Notes under the pieces: model-generated
The model's database searches: none
What the model was told of the DNA's origin: nothing
Seen by the model: only the letters and a program-made list of their open reading frames with translations
From: CANHEE01 sp049316985
GTDB lineage: Bacteria; Bacteroidota; Bacteroidia; Chitinophagales; Saprospiraceae
Assembly (NCBI GenBank): GCA_049316985.1
Contig: JBMOJB010000005.1
Location: 1 to 64,000, forward strand
DNA length: 64,000 nucleotides
Direction of reading: 5' to 3'
Position numbers and translations under genes: made by a program
In this document: positions 53,041 to 61,546 of the stretch, piece after piece
Layout: every line of letters starts with the position of its first letter
Position numbering within the stretch: the stretch's first letter is position 1

Positions 53041-53880
53041 ATGACCCTTTGTAAATTCACGTATTTTTTCTTTGCTTTTTCCTTTTTTACGCTTATTTCA
53101 TGTAAATCTGAATATGAAAAACTTCGCACATCCGGAAATACAAAAGCAATTATGGCCAAAGCCATGGACTATTACAAAAAGGGTGATTACACAAAAGCGC
53201 AGGGTCTTTATGACCTGATTATTTCAAATTTGAGAGGTTCTGTAGATGCAGAAAAAGTATACTTTGAATACGCTTACACCCATTTTCATTTGCAAAAATT
53301 TGTTTCATCCGCATATTACTTTAAGCAATTTTCTCAAACTTTTCCAAATAGTGAGTTAAAAGAGGAAGCGGATTACATGTCGGCCTATAGTGAATATAAG
53401 ATGTCTCCTATTTATAGACTTGATCAGACTGCAACAGCAAAAGCTGTAGATGAACTGCAATTGTTTATGAATACTTATCCAACTAGCACGAGAATTAAGG
53501 AATGCAATAAACTGATCGATGAATTAAGGGTAAAGCTTGAGAAAAAAGCGTTCGAAGAAGGTGAGTTGTATTTTAATCTTAGGGAATACCAGGCTGCCAT
53601 ACAATCATATAATAATCTATTAAAAGATTTTCCTGAAACAAGCAATGCAGAGCTGGTACATTACAAAATTGCACTCAGCGCCTACAACTATGCTACAAAT
53701 AGCATTTTAAGCAAACAAGAAGACCGCTATAAACTAGCACGGGAAGAATCAAAAGATTTCTTGCTGAGCTACGAAAAAAGTAAATTTCGCAAAGAAATTG
53801 CGTTTATAAATAAAGATTCTCAATTAAAATTAAAAGAAATAGAAAATGACAGACATCAAAACAAGAGCACAAGGAATTGA
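53041..53880 (+). CDS. bamD: Outer membrane assembly lipoprotein BamD
   Basis: Essential lipoprotein of the BAM complex that inserts beta-barrel proteins into the outer membrane. Lipobox Cys21 (TLISCKSE) follows a hydrophobic signal. The rest is a run of TPR-like helical repeats (AMDYYKKGDYTKAQGLYDLI, SAYYFKQFSQTFPNSELKEEA, YFNLREYQAAIQSYNNLL). At 279 residues it has the family length. The last 35 bases overlap rpoZ in another frame. The bamD-rpoZ-coaBC-DUF4835 order is a familiar Bacteroidota arrangement, which supports the call. Confidence 0.92.
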   Translation: MTLCKFTYFFFAFSFFTLISCKSEYEKLRTSGNTKAIMAKAMDYYKKGDYTKAQGLYDLIISNLRGSVDAEKVYFEYAYTHFHLQKFVSSAYYFKQFSQTFPNSELKEEADYMSAYSEYKMSPIYRLDQTATAKAVDELQLFMNTYPTSTRIKECNKLIDELRVKLEKKAFEEGELYFNLREYQAAIQSYNNLLKDFPETSNAELVHYKIALSAYNYATNSILSKQEDRYKLAREESKDFLLSYEKSKFRKEIAFINKDSQLKLKEIENDRHQNKSTRN

Positions 53881-54199
53881 TCCCAATGTACGTGCCCGTG
53901 ATGTAGTAGATTTGGTGAAGGACACCGGCAATATCTATGAAACACTGGCAATTGTTACCAAACGTGCCCGTCAGCTTGCTATAGATATCAAAATTGAATT
54001 GAATAGCAAACTTGAAGAATTTGCTTCAAGCACCGATACTATCGAAGAAATTCACGAAAACAAAGAGCAAATTGAAATTTCAAAGTTCTATGAGCGTCTT
54101 CCAAATCCAGTTGTGATTGCCTTAGATGAATTTCAAAGCGGTAAAATCCAACATCGTTACAATAAAGATATTGTAGTGGATGATTTTACAAAGCGCTAA
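53846..54199 (+). CDS. rpoZ: RNA polymerase omega subunit, Bacteroidota type
   Basis: Small RNA polymerase-associated subunit that aids assembly of beta-prime. The 117-residue protein has the omega-like helical segment VDLVKDTGNIYETLAIVTKRARQLA at its core and a phylum-specific C-terminal extension with Glu-rich and PNPVVIALDEF segments. The ATG is placed 35 bases inside bamD, which is the only start giving the full MTDIKTRAQGIDPNVRARD N-terminus. The overlap implies translational coupling. Recognition rests on sequence style and on its conserved place between bamD and coaBC. Confidence 0.87.
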   Translation: MTDIKTRAQGIDPNVRARDVVDLVKDTGNIYETLAIVTKRARQLAIDIKIELNSKLEEFASSTDTIEEIHENKEQIEISKFYERLPNPVVIALDEFQSGKIQHRYNKDIVVDDFTKR

Positions 54200-54206
54200 T
54201 CACATT

Positions 54207-54248
54207 TGTCGACACGCTCAGAAATCTAAGCAACTGGGTGTGTCGACA
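54207..54248 (+). repeat. Paired TGTCGACA palindromes forming a strong hairpin between rpoZ and coaBC
   Basis: TGTCGACAC (54207-54215) and GTGTCGACA (54240-54248) are perfect inverted copies, extended on the inner side by CGCTC/GGGTG-type pairs including G-T. Each arm contains the self-complementary TGTCGACA. It lies 21 bases before the coaBC ATG and has no T-run. Confidence 0.6.
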
Positions 54249-54268
54249 CTTATTTAACAGTAAGAAAT

Positions 54269-55465
54269 ATGCATGGGAAAAAAATTATACTTGGCATATC
54301 AGGAAGTATAGCTGCATATAAAGCCGTAAGCCTATGCCGACTTCTGATTAAATCTGGTGCTGAAGTACAAGTGCTGATGACAGAAAACGCTTCACAATTC
54401 ATTTCCCCACTTACACTTTCCACCCTCTCAAAGAGAAATGTCTTTTCCAGTGTTATCAGTGAATCTGCCTGGAACAACCATGTAGAAATGGGGCTATGGG
54501 CAGATTTAATTGTCATTGCTCCTGCAACGGCTAACACCATCGCAAAAATGGCAAATGGCATTTGTGATAACATTCTTGCTGCAGTATACCTCTCCGCTCG
54601 TTGTCAAACCTTAATCGCTCCGGCGATGGATCTCGATATGTGGCATCACCCTGCAACGCAAAAAAATATCGACACACTTAAATCCAATGGTGTTATCCAA
54701 ATTCCTGTTGGTGTCGGTGAACTTGCGAGTGGCCTGGTAGGTGAAGGAAGAATGGCCGAACCAGAAGAAATTGTAACTTATATCAGTGATATCGTCACAA
54801 GACAATATGATTTTTCTGGCAAAAAAATCATGATAACAGCCGGACCTACTTATGAGGCTATCGATCCTGTCAGATTTATTGGCAATAAGTCGTCCGGAAA
54901 AATGGGCGTTTGTTTGGCAGAAGAATTAAGTGAAAGAGGCGCCGAAGTAGTGCTTATATTGGGTCCTTCTAATCTGCAAGTCAAATCAAAAAACACAAAA
55001 GTCATTCATGTGACAAGCGCGCAGGAAATGTATGACGCCAGTCTTCAATATTTCCCTTCGGTCGATGCTGCAATTATGTCAGCAGCAGTGGCTGATTATC
55101 GCCCAGCTTCCATCGCTGAAAATAAAATAAAAAAAACCGGCGAAATCCTCGAACTAAAACTAATCAAAAATCCGGATATTGCGTTCTCTTTAGGTAAGCT
55201 AAAAACTGAATCACAAATTCTGGTAGGCTTTGCTTTAGAAACTGAACATGAAGAAGAAAATGCCAGAAAAAAACTGGAGAAAAAGAATTTGGATTTTATT
55301 GTACTCAATTCTTTAAGAGACATAGGTGCCGGATTTCAATCTGACACCAATAAAATTACTATTTACCACCAAAACAATAAAGTTGAAAAATTTGAGTTAA
55401 AAAGCAAGGAAAATGTAGCCAAAGACATTGCGGCAACATTGAAAACATATTTCAATCCACAATAG
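54269..55465 (+). CDS. coaBC: Bifunctional phosphopantothenoylcysteine decarboxylase / phosphopantothenate-cysteine ligase
   Basis: Two consecutive steps of coenzyme A synthesis. The N-terminal flavin-dependent CoaC domain (about 1-180) has GISGSIAAYKA, the catalytic His in the ESAWNNHVEMG region, and APAMDLDMW. The C-terminal CoaB domain (about 185-398) has ITAGPTYEAIDPVRFIGN, SAAVADYRP and KIKK, typical of the CTP-dependent ligase. The 398-residue length is normal. The gene is third in the bamD-rpoZ-coaBC-DUF4835 run. Confidence 0.96.
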   Translation: MHGKKIILGISGSIAAYKAVSLCRLLIKSGAEVQVLMTENASQFISPLTLSTLSKRNVFSSVISESAWNNHVEMGLWADLIVIAPATANTIAKMANGICDNILAAVYLSARCQTLIAPAMDLDMWHHPATQKNIDTLKSNGVIQIPVGVGELASGLVGEGRMAEPEEIVTYISDIVTRQYDFSGKKIMITAGPTYEAIDPVRFIGNKSSGKMGVCLAEELSERGAEVVLILGPSNLQVKSKNTKVIHVTSAQEMYDASLQYFPSVDAAIMSAAVADYRPASIAENKIKKTGEILELKLIKNPDIAFSLGKLKTESQILVGFALETEHEEENARKKLEKKNLDFIVLNSLRDIGAGFQSDTNKITIYHQNNKVEKFELKSKENVAKDIAATLKTYFNPQ

Positions 55466-55504
55466 TAGTAATTGGAAGCAGCAACCTTCCGCAAAGTTGT
55501 ACTA

Positions 55505-56401
55505 ATGAAAAAAATCTTTATCTACTCTTTACTTTTTATCACGCTTGCCCAGAAAATTTCTGCACAAGAACTTTTGGCTACAGTTAAAATTAATTCGCCG
55601 AAAATTCAAAATACGGATGTGAAAGTATTTAGAACCCTGGAAAGTCAGCTTGTTGAGTTTTTAAATAACACAAAATGGACAGATGACACATTTGAACCTG
55701 AAGAAAGAATCAAACTAAACATTACTATTAATATTGACAAAGAGACTGATGGTACTACTTTCGAAGCAGTTATCAATATTCAAGCTACCCGACCTGTATA
55801 TGGCACCGACACGGAAACACCGATTTTAAATCACTCTGATGACAGAATTACTTTCAATTACGAACAGTACCAGCCGATTCAGTTCACCAGAAACTCCAAT
55901 CTTGATCGTTTAACTGCGATATTCTCCTTTTATGCCTACTATGTTCTTGGACTTGATTATGACACTTTTAGTTCCTTAGGCGGGGAATCATATTTCCAAA
56001 TTGCACAGGAAATCGTACGAGCTGCGCCTCAGGTTGAAGGCTGGGTTCCAGGCTCAGTAAATAGAAATCGTTATTGGATGATGGAAAATACTTTAAGTCC
56101 AAGAATGAGAAATTTCAGAGAAGCGCAATATACCTACCACAGACTTGGACTTGATACTTTTACAAAAAATAGAGAAGACGCGCAAAATAAAATTATTCTT
56201 GCTTTAGATGAAATTAACCGAGCAAACAGTGGATATCCGAACGCAATGATCATTCAAATGTTTGTCGTTGCAAAATCCAATGAAATTATTGAAATGGCCA
56301 AAGGGTTTAATAAGCCCCTGAAATTAAAAACCTTTGATGTAATGACTAAAATTGACCCCGCAAATATTACCAAATACCAACAAATCGGTCTCGATTACTA
56401 G
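55505..56401 (+). CDS. DUF4835 secreted protein
   Basis: An exported protein of 298 residues with a signal peptide ending KISAQ. The mature protein opens with the ELLATVKINSPKIQ segment and contains SFYAYYVLGLDYDTFSSLGG and the C-terminal PANITKYQQIGLDY characteristic of DUF4835. In many Bacteroidota this gene follows coaBC and precedes recN. Here recN is absent and a convergent MazG-like gene follows after 190 bases. The ATG at 55505 starts the signal peptide; a TTG 33 bases upstream is not needed. Function unknown. Confidence 0.9.
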   Translation: MKKIFIYSLLFITLAQKISAQELLATVKINSPKIQNTDVKVFRTLESQLVEFLNNTKWTDDTFEPEERIKLNITINIDKETDGTTFEAVINIQATRPVYGTDTETPILNHSDDRITFNYEQYQPIQFTRNSNLDRLTAIFSFYAYYVLGLDYDTFSSLGGESYFQIAQEIVRAAPQVEGWVPGSVNRNRYWMMENTLSPRMRNFREAQYTYHRLGLDTFTKNREDAQNKIILALDEINRANSGYPNAMIIQMFVVAKSNEIIEMAKGFNKPLKLKTFDVMTKIDPANITKYQQIGLDY

Positions 56402-56592
56402 TATAAGAGCCGTTGTGAATATCTGCATAATATTGATCGCGGCCAATACGAAAAGGAAACAAGCGATGTATAAGTTATGCAGCAAAATAAAAAACTATTG
56501 GAGCGCGAAATTATAAATACAAATGAAAAGCCGACAAGCAAATGGAAGAATTTTAAAATTAGTTTAGCTAAAACTTTTTCAAAAACATCTTC

Positions 56593-56934
56593 TCACTTTT
56601 TTAGTTTTGGATTTGAAATATGTCTTTCTTTGTCTCGCGAAGTCTTCTTATTCAAATTCTTTTCGAATGCTTCTGTCAAGTCAATGCCGGTTTGATTCGC
56701 TAAACAAATCAACACAAACAATACATCAGCCATTTCATCAGCCAAACTTTCTTTGTGTTGAAGTCCTTTTTCGGATTCTTTAAAAGATTGTTCGCCATAC
56801 AATCTCGCCATAATTCGCGCCAGCTCACCAACTTCTTCCATTAATACAGCAGTGTTGGTCAATTCGTTGAAATACCTGACCCCGACATTTTTTATCCAAT
56901 CATCAACTTTTTTTTGTGCCTCTTCAATCTGCAT
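56593..56934 (-). CDS. MazG-like nucleotide pyrophosphohydrolase
   Basis: A small (113-residue) all-alpha NTP pyrophosphohydrolase of the MazG-like superfamily. The metal-binding motifs EEVGE (33-37) and the later ESLADEMADVLF (E...E..D) are intact, so hydrolysis of (d)NTPs or damaged nucleotides is plausible. Single-domain MazG-like proteins act as homodimers or tetramers as house-cleaning enzymes. The C-terminus is Lys-rich. It lies 5 bases after the exported rhodanese gene on the same strand, at the end of the aroA-rhodanese-MazG run. Confidence 0.88.
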   Translation of the reverse strand: MQIEEAQKKVDDWIKNVGVRYFNELTNTAVLMEEVGELARIMARLYGEQSFKESEKGLQHKESLADEMADVLFVLICLANQTGIDLTEAFEKNLNKKTSRDKERHISNPKLKK

Positions 56935-56939
56935 TCGTA

Positions 56940-57338
56940 CTATTTTTCAACTGGCAGACCACTAGCCTTCCAGGCATTAATACCTCCTATTAGTTCAAAT
57001 ACATGCTGAAATCCATTCGCTCTCATCAGATCTGCTGCACGTGCACTTCTTCCGCCGACAGCACAATAGACATAATAGTTTTTGCTTTTGTCCATTTTTG
57101 ATACTACATCCATGAAATTATCAGAATTGTAATTAATATTAACTGCTTTAGCTAAGTGACCGCTTTGGAACTCAGCTTCTGTCCTGACATCCAGCGTGAT
57201 ATTCGAAGCTACTTTGTTCATCTCTTTTTTAAATGTCGGAACATCGATTTTCCCATAATTAGCCTGCGAATAGGAAAAATTGATAAAAAGTACAATTGAA
57301 AATAAATTTAACGCGAATAGTGATTTCATAAATGACAT
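56940..57338 (-). CDS. Exported rhodanese-like protein
   Basis: A 132-residue single-domain rhodanese with an N-terminal signal peptide ending NFSYSQ, so probably periplasmic. The CH2A-like strand ITLDVRTEAEFQSGHL and the active-site loop CAVGGRSA with Cys92 are intact. Two in-frame ATGs (57338 and 57329) are both possible; the first lies one base after the aroA stop, which suggests coupling. The small loop size suggests a sulfurtransferase rather than an arsenate or phosphate enzyme. Unlike the cytoplasmic copy at 39687, this one is exported. Confidence 0.86.
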   Translation of the reverse strand: MSFMKSLFALNLFSIVLFINFSYSQANYGKIDVPTFKKEMNKVASNITLDVRTEAEFQSGHLAKAVNINYNSDNFMDVVSKMDKSKNYYVYCAVGGRSARAADLMRANGFQHVFELIGGINAWKASGLPVEK

Positions 57339-57339
57339 T

Positions 57340-58590
57340 TTATTTAATAAGATCGATTTTATAACCTATTTCCTTTAAATCTTTCCAAACATTTGGATAA
57401 GATTTATTGACAACCTCAGCAGCATAAATGGTTACCGGATTAAGTATGCCAAGCGGAAAAAAAGATAAAGCCATCCGATGATCTCCGTAAGTACTCACCT
57501 TTATTTCACTATTAATACTACCTTCCAGTTGATAAAATTTCTTGCTGCTGTCTTTAGAAAACCGCCCGGGCAGCGCAATCATTGAAAAACCTATTTTTTC
57601 AAGCTCACTTTTCAAAGCTTGAATGCGATCAGTTTCCTTTATCTTTAGCGATTCAATTCCGGAAAACAAACCAACAATTCCTTTTCCAGCTACTAAAACA
57701 GCAATTGACTGCGCAAGATCAGGATAATTTTGAAAATCAAATTCGAAAAAAGGGACCACTTTATTTTCCTTTTTGACCAATTTGATCCCATTCGAGTTAA
57801 ATAATGTTTGGACACCAAAAGTGTCACCGATCTTCTGAATGATGCTATCACCTTGCATACTATCTATGAAAAGTCCATTCAATTGAAGCTCTGTATTATC
57901 TGAGAACGCTGCCAAAACATAATAATAGGAAGCAGCAGACCAATCGGCTTCGACAATGATATCTTTGCCTTTGTAATTTTGTTTAGCTATGTTAATTAAA
58001 TCGTTTTCGAAACCGTACTCAATTCCGAAATAAGACAATAAACTCAGGGTCATTTGTATATAAGGCCGCGAAGCTACTGACGAATTCAATTTAATTGTAA
58101 GTCCATGAGGCAATACAGGTGCTATTAGTAGTAAAGCAGAAATAAATTGGCTGCTAATTGAAGCATCAATTTCAATAAAGCGCTCTGCTATTTCAAAGTT
58201 AGGTTCTTTAACCAACAAAGGCGGGAAACCCTCATTCTCAAGATACTCAATGTTAGCTCCAATTTGTCTAAGGCACTTAACCAATTCACCAATGGGGCGT
58301 TGCTTCATTCTTTCTGATCCTGTCAGAACCTGTTCTCCTTTTTGAATTGCAAAATAAGCAGTCAAAAAACGAAATGTGGTACCTGCCGTCCCGCAATCGT
58401 ACAAAGTGCTTTTTTGCGACAACAACTTCTCCAAAAGTAATGTATCCTCTGCCTTCGAAATGCGATCAATGCGAAATTTTTCGGAGCTTAGTGCCCTTAT
58501 AATCAAAAGCCGATTACTAATACTTTTTGATCCTTCGAGTGTAATCTCTCCCAGTACCGAACGGGAAGTATGTTGAATCCTAATATCCAT
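57340..58590 (-). CDS. aroA: 3-phosphoshikimate 1-carboxyvinyltransferase (EPSP synthase)
   Basis: Sixth step of the shikimate pathway, joining phosphoenolpyruvate and shikimate-3-phosphate. Motifs include LEGSKSISNRLLIIRAL, CGTAGTTFRFLTAYFA, GSERMKQRPIGELV, SSQFISALLL and the late STYGDHRMALSFFPLG, together covering both halves of the inside-out barrel. The 416-residue length is normal. The sequence is the divergent Bacteroidota style (SKSISNR rather than DKSISHR). It lies between the Omp28 gene (6 bases upstream) and the rhodanese gene (1 base downstream). Confidence 0.95.
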   Translation of the reverse strand: MDIRIQHTSRSVLGEITLEGSKSISNRLLIIRALSSEKFRIDRISKAEDTLLLEKLLSQKSTLYDCGTAGTTFRFLTAYFAIQKGEQVLTGSERMKQRPIGELVKCLRQIGANIEYLENEGFPPLLVKEPNFEIAERFIEIDASISSQFISALLLIAPVLPHGLTIKLNSSVASRPYIQMTLSLLSYFGIEYGFENDLINIAKQNYKGKDIIVEADWSAASYYYVLAAFSDNTELQLNGLFIDSMQGDSIIQKIGDTFGVQTLFNSNGIKLVKKENKVVPFFEFDFQNYPDLAQSIAVLVAGKGIVGLFSGIESLKIKETDRIQALKSELEKIGFSMIALPGRFSKDSSKKFYQLEGSINSEIKVSTYGDHRMALSFFPLGILNPVTIYAAEVVNKSYPNVWKDLKEIGYKIDLIK

Positions 58591-58596
58591 CAGAAC

Positions 58597-59427
58597 TTAT
58601 TCAATCTTCTTGGCAACTGCCTGAACAACTTCTTTTGATGTTCCTGCTTTGTGCAGAAATGCAACTATCTCACAATATTTTGAATTAAAATCAGCCGGCA
58701 AAACATAACTAAAGTCCTTTTTTACAACTTGTCCTTTCTTCAGTACTTCAGTCACCTCCTGACCTTCAGTATTTGTTAGAACACGCCTTAAAATATGCTT
58801 ATGTACATAATCTGTTTTTACACCTAGCGCAGGTACAATTTGAGCATCAATTACGTTGCTCTCCGTTAACAACACTGTTAATTTGTGATCACCGGTCATA
58901 TTAACTAATGGAATGATTTCTATACCAACTTTCAGCTCCCTTGAGGTTGTTGAATAGGTCAAGGTGGCTTTCAAATCCGATTCTGGTTCCAATACACTTT
59001 CATCCTTAACGATTCCGGCCCACCTTGCCAGTCCGACAATATTCAGGGTGTTGTTTGCTCCGAATGGCTTTCTATTAATAGCTACTGATGGATAACCTTC
59101 CGGAGAACCTAAAAAATTCAATAACCCAACACCTTCAGCAATCTTAAAATCAAATTTCGACGCTGCAAGTTTCTTTGCAAAATCTCCTGCATGTATTGAT
59201 ACAGTAACCAGATTTTCACCATATTTCGAGCGAAGGTTTTCTATTTCAGCAGCACCATCAGGGCAATTCACACACCTTACACCGGTAAACTCCTCAATCA
59301 AAACCCTATGCGGTGTTGTATTGCTTCCCGGATTAACTTGGCCCATAGGAGGTATAACGACTGGTTCCTCCTTGCAGGACAGGACTAAAAAAAATAAACT
59401 AAAAAAAATAAAACATCTAATGTTCAT
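58597..59427 (-). CDS. Omp28-family outer-membrane lipoprotein with thioredoxin-like CxxC
   Basis: A 276-residue predicted lipoprotein with lipobox Cys18 (LVLSCKEE). The mature part begins with an Omp28-type domain: VLIEEFTGVRCVNCPDG carries Cys52 and Cys55 in a C-x2-C arrangement like thioredoxin, then SIHAGDF and the YPSVAINRKPFG segment. The C-terminal 130 residues are beta-rich. The Porphyromonas relative Omp28 is a surface adhesin candidate; the role here is unknown and could be redox-related. The ATG at 59427 begins the signal peptide; a TTG 18 bases upstream is rejected. Confidence 0.85.
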   Translation of the reverse strand: MNIRCFIFFSLFFLVLSCKEEPVVIPPMGQVNPGSNTTPHRVLIEEFTGVRCVNCPDGAAEIENLRSKYGENLVTVSIHAGDFAKKLAASKFDFKIAEGVGLLNFLGSPEGYPSVAINRKPFGANNTLNIVGLARWAGIVKDESVLEPESDLKATLTYSTTSRELKVGIEIIPLVNMTGDHKLTVLLTESNVIDAQIVPALGVKTDYVHKHILRRVLTNTEGQEVTEVLKKGQVVKKDFSYVLPADFNSKYCEIVAFLHKAGTSKEVVQAVAKKIE

Positions 59428-59513
59428 CTCTATAATATTTAGCAAGTGAAAATCTGCATTTTCGCAAATTTGAACTAAAATTACTAATTCTGCTTGATAA
59501 TATCAAGTATTTG

Positions 59514-60557
59514 CTAGTTTTCAATAACATTTTTAACTTTGGAAGGAGCGTCTGGTCTCAAATAAAGTAGTGCTGAAACCGCAACGGTGTCTCCGATTGT
59601 TAGCCCGGAAAGAATCTCTACACTTTCATTCTGTCTGATTCCAGTTTCTACAACGACAGATTGTACTTTTCCATTTTTGAAAACAAAAACTTTCTTGTTT
59701 CTGGTATCGGGGATAATAGCATTAGTGGGAATCTGTATAGAATTTCTTGAAACTTGAGAAAGCAGTACTTTTGCAAATGCGCCAACCTGTACATCAGAAA
59801 CGCCCAAAACTGCCCTGACTTTTAAGTTTCGAGTATTCTGATTGATCTGTGGCTCAATAGCTGCTATTTTCGCAGAAATTTTATTTGTTCTTCCCTCAAC
59901 AACAACTCCAATGTTTGCCCCAATTTTGATTAAATTGGCATAATTTTCCGGTACATTGAAATCAACTTTTAGTCCGGAATTCGCTTGCAAAGTACTAATT
60001 ACATTTTGTGGGCTAACAAAAGCTCCTACACTAACTTGTCTTAACCCTATTTTACCTGCAAATGGGCTTCGAATTTCAGTCTTTCTGATCTGCGCCTTTA
60101 AAAAATCAATATCTGCGCTTAGCGCATTCATCTGACCAAGCGCCTGATCGTAATCCTGCTGGTTGATACCTTTCTGATCTAAAAGTTTCTTTAATCTGGA
60201 CTCCGTAGACTGCGCAATAGCAAAAAGGGATTGGTTTTTTCGCAACTGAGCCTGCAAATCTTCATCAAAAATTTTAGCAATTAACATGTCTTTTGCTACC
60301 AATGACCCTTCTTTAATATTTAGGCTCACTATTCTGCCTGATATTTCTGGTCGCAACTCAACAAATTCGTTGGCAATGATTGTTCCGTTCAACTCCAATT
60401 CTGAGCTTAAGCGGGAAGCTTTGCAAATAATTACATCTGCAGCGACAGGCGGGAATCCAGGCTTGGTACTTCCTACACTTTTATCATTTTTGGAATTACA
60501 TCCAAAGATAAATGATGAAACAACAAGAAACAGAATAACCTTAATTTTTAAAAACAT
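59514..60557 (-). CDS. RND efflux periplasmic adaptor (membrane fusion protein)
   Basis: A 347-residue HlyD/AcrA-type adaptor, predicted lipoprotein (lipobox Cys20, IFGCNSK). The biotinyl-lipoyl domain (GRIVSLNIKEGSLVAKD) and the alpha hairpin (about 110-160, with AIAQSTESRLKKLLDQ) are followed by the second lipoyl half (IRSPFAGKIGLRQVSVG) and beta-barrel and membrane-proximal domains. Such proteins link an inner-membrane RND pump to an outer-membrane channel, but no pump or TolC gene adjoins it here: the next gene on this strand is the Omp28 gene. The MMPL exporter at 29585 is of a different type. It probably works with a pump encoded elsewhere. Confidence 0.9.
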   Translation of the reverse strand: MFLKIKVILFLVVSSFIFGCNSKNDKSVGSTKPGFPPVAADVIICKASRLSSELELNGTIIANEFVELRPEISGRIVSLNIKEGSLVAKDMLIAKIFDEDLQAQLRKNQSLFAIAQSTESRLKKLLDQKGINQQDYDQALGQMNALSADIDFLKAQIRKTEIRSPFAGKIGLRQVSVGAFVSPQNVISTLQANSGLKVDFNVPENYANLIKIGANIGVVVEGRTNKISAKIAAIEPQINQNTRNLKVRAVLGVSDVQVGAFAKVLLSQVSRNSIQIPTNAIIPDTRNKKVFVFKNGKVQSVVVETGIRQNESVEILSGLTIGDTVAVSALLYLRPDAPSKVKNVIEN

Positions 60558-60581
60558 GTGCGATTGCTTTATCTGAAATAC

Positions 60582-60617
60582 AAATGTCGGAAAAAGGCTT
60601 TGGTTTTTCCGACATTT
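60582..60617 (-). terminator. Intrinsic terminator after the glucosaminidase gene
   Basis: Perfect 14-bp arms AAATGTCGGAAAAA (60582-60595) and TTTTTCCGACATTT (60604-60617) with an 8-base loop; on the minus strand it follows the glucosaminidase stop and precedes the adaptor gene. Confidence 0.8.
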
Positions 60618-60654
60618 TGTGTAAAAGTACGAATATTACAATCTAAATAAGTAA

Positions 60655-61464
60655 CTATTGGTCAAATTTGTGCAGTTCAAGCTCTTCAATAGTTTTTATC
60701 AAGCTTTCAGCGTAGTGACGATCAGTTGCGTATCCCATATTTTTAAGACCATAGGCCCAATTTTTATAATCTTTTGTGCCAAAATGCAATAATTTCCGAT
60801 ATTGCTTGTTTACAATCATCAAACTATGAGCCCGATAGCTCTCCCAAGGCGTTCCATAGGCCCTAAAAAAGTCTTTATGGCTGTCGTCTGTATAGTTGCG
60901 ACAATGGCCCTTCTTGCAATTCCGAGCAAAACATTTAATACCAAAATGATTATTATTTTGTTCAGCTAAGTTACTTTGTCCGGCATTGCTTTCCAGAATC
61001 CCTTGAGCAAGAATAATACTAGCAGGAATACCAAATTTTTGCATTTCTGTTTGCGCAATTTTGTGAAATCTCTCTACATATCTTACTTGCTTACTTTTTC
61101 TCTCGGCAGACGAATTACTTTTGCCGGACCAGTATGTAACATTCGAATACGAATTGCTTAAGTTGTCCTTTCTTACCTGAATTGCTTTACCATCATTGCC
61201 GGTACGGCGAATACTGCTGCTGAGTACAGAAAAAACACTACTCATATCCATATTCAAAACCTTCTTCGAATCGCCATCAATTCCTGCATCAGATATAGAG
61301 TCAGAAATGCTAAAGTTGAAATTATAGCGTGTAGCAAAAAATAATAAAATGACAATAAAAATTAATTGTAAGCTATTCTGAGAAATGTACTTTTGAATAG
61401 CTATTGCTTTCCTTTTAGACTGCTTTGCCATTGATCTGCGCACTGAAATAATGAGCTTATTCAT
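60655..61464 (-). CDS. Membrane-anchored glucosaminidase domain protein (FlgJ/LytG-type)
   Basis: A peptidoglycan hydrolase of 269 residues. A basic N-terminus and one membrane helix (about 33-46) anchor it, with a Ser-rich spacer to about 125. The glucosaminidase domain follows, with SIILAQGILESNAGQS (catalytic Glu) and NNNHFGIKCF, then the DFFRAYGTPWESYRAH region, all family hallmarks. It cleaves the glycan between N-acetylglucosamine and N-acetylmuramic acid (family GH73). It is likely involved in cell-wall remodelling. The gene has a -7 box upstream and a terminator downstream. Confidence 0.9.
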   Translation of the reverse strand: MNKLIISVRRSMAKQSKRKAIAIQKYISQNSLQLIFIVILLFFATRYNFNFSISDSISDAGIDGDSKKVLNMDMSSVFSVLSSSIRRTGNDGKAIQVRKDNLSNSYSNVTYWSGKSNSSAERKSKQVRYVERFHKIAQTEMQKFGIPASIILAQGILESNAGQSNLAEQNNNHFGIKCFARNCKKGHCRNYTDDSHKDFFRAYGTPWESYRAHSLMIVNKQYRKLLHFGTKDYKNWAYGLKNMGYATDRHYAESLIKTIEELELHKFDQ

Positions 61465-61495
61465 TATGGATTGTTTTAAATATTTAATAGTGAGG

Positions 61496-61503
61496 CAAAC
61501 TTA
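61496..61503 (-). promoter_or_regulatory. -7 promoter box (TAAGTTTG) for the glucosaminidase gene
   Basis: Minus-strand TAAGTTTG 31 bases before the start codon at 61464. No -33 TTG at standard distance. Confidence 0.35.
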
Positions 61504-61546
61504 AAACAAATTATTTAATAAAGAAATTATTTAATATGTTTTTTAA

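Noticed and set aside
56477..56695. Possible 72-codon gene between DUF4835 and the MazG-like gene
   Set aside because: The second half overlaps the conserved MazG C-terminus antisense, and there is no promoter or family match.
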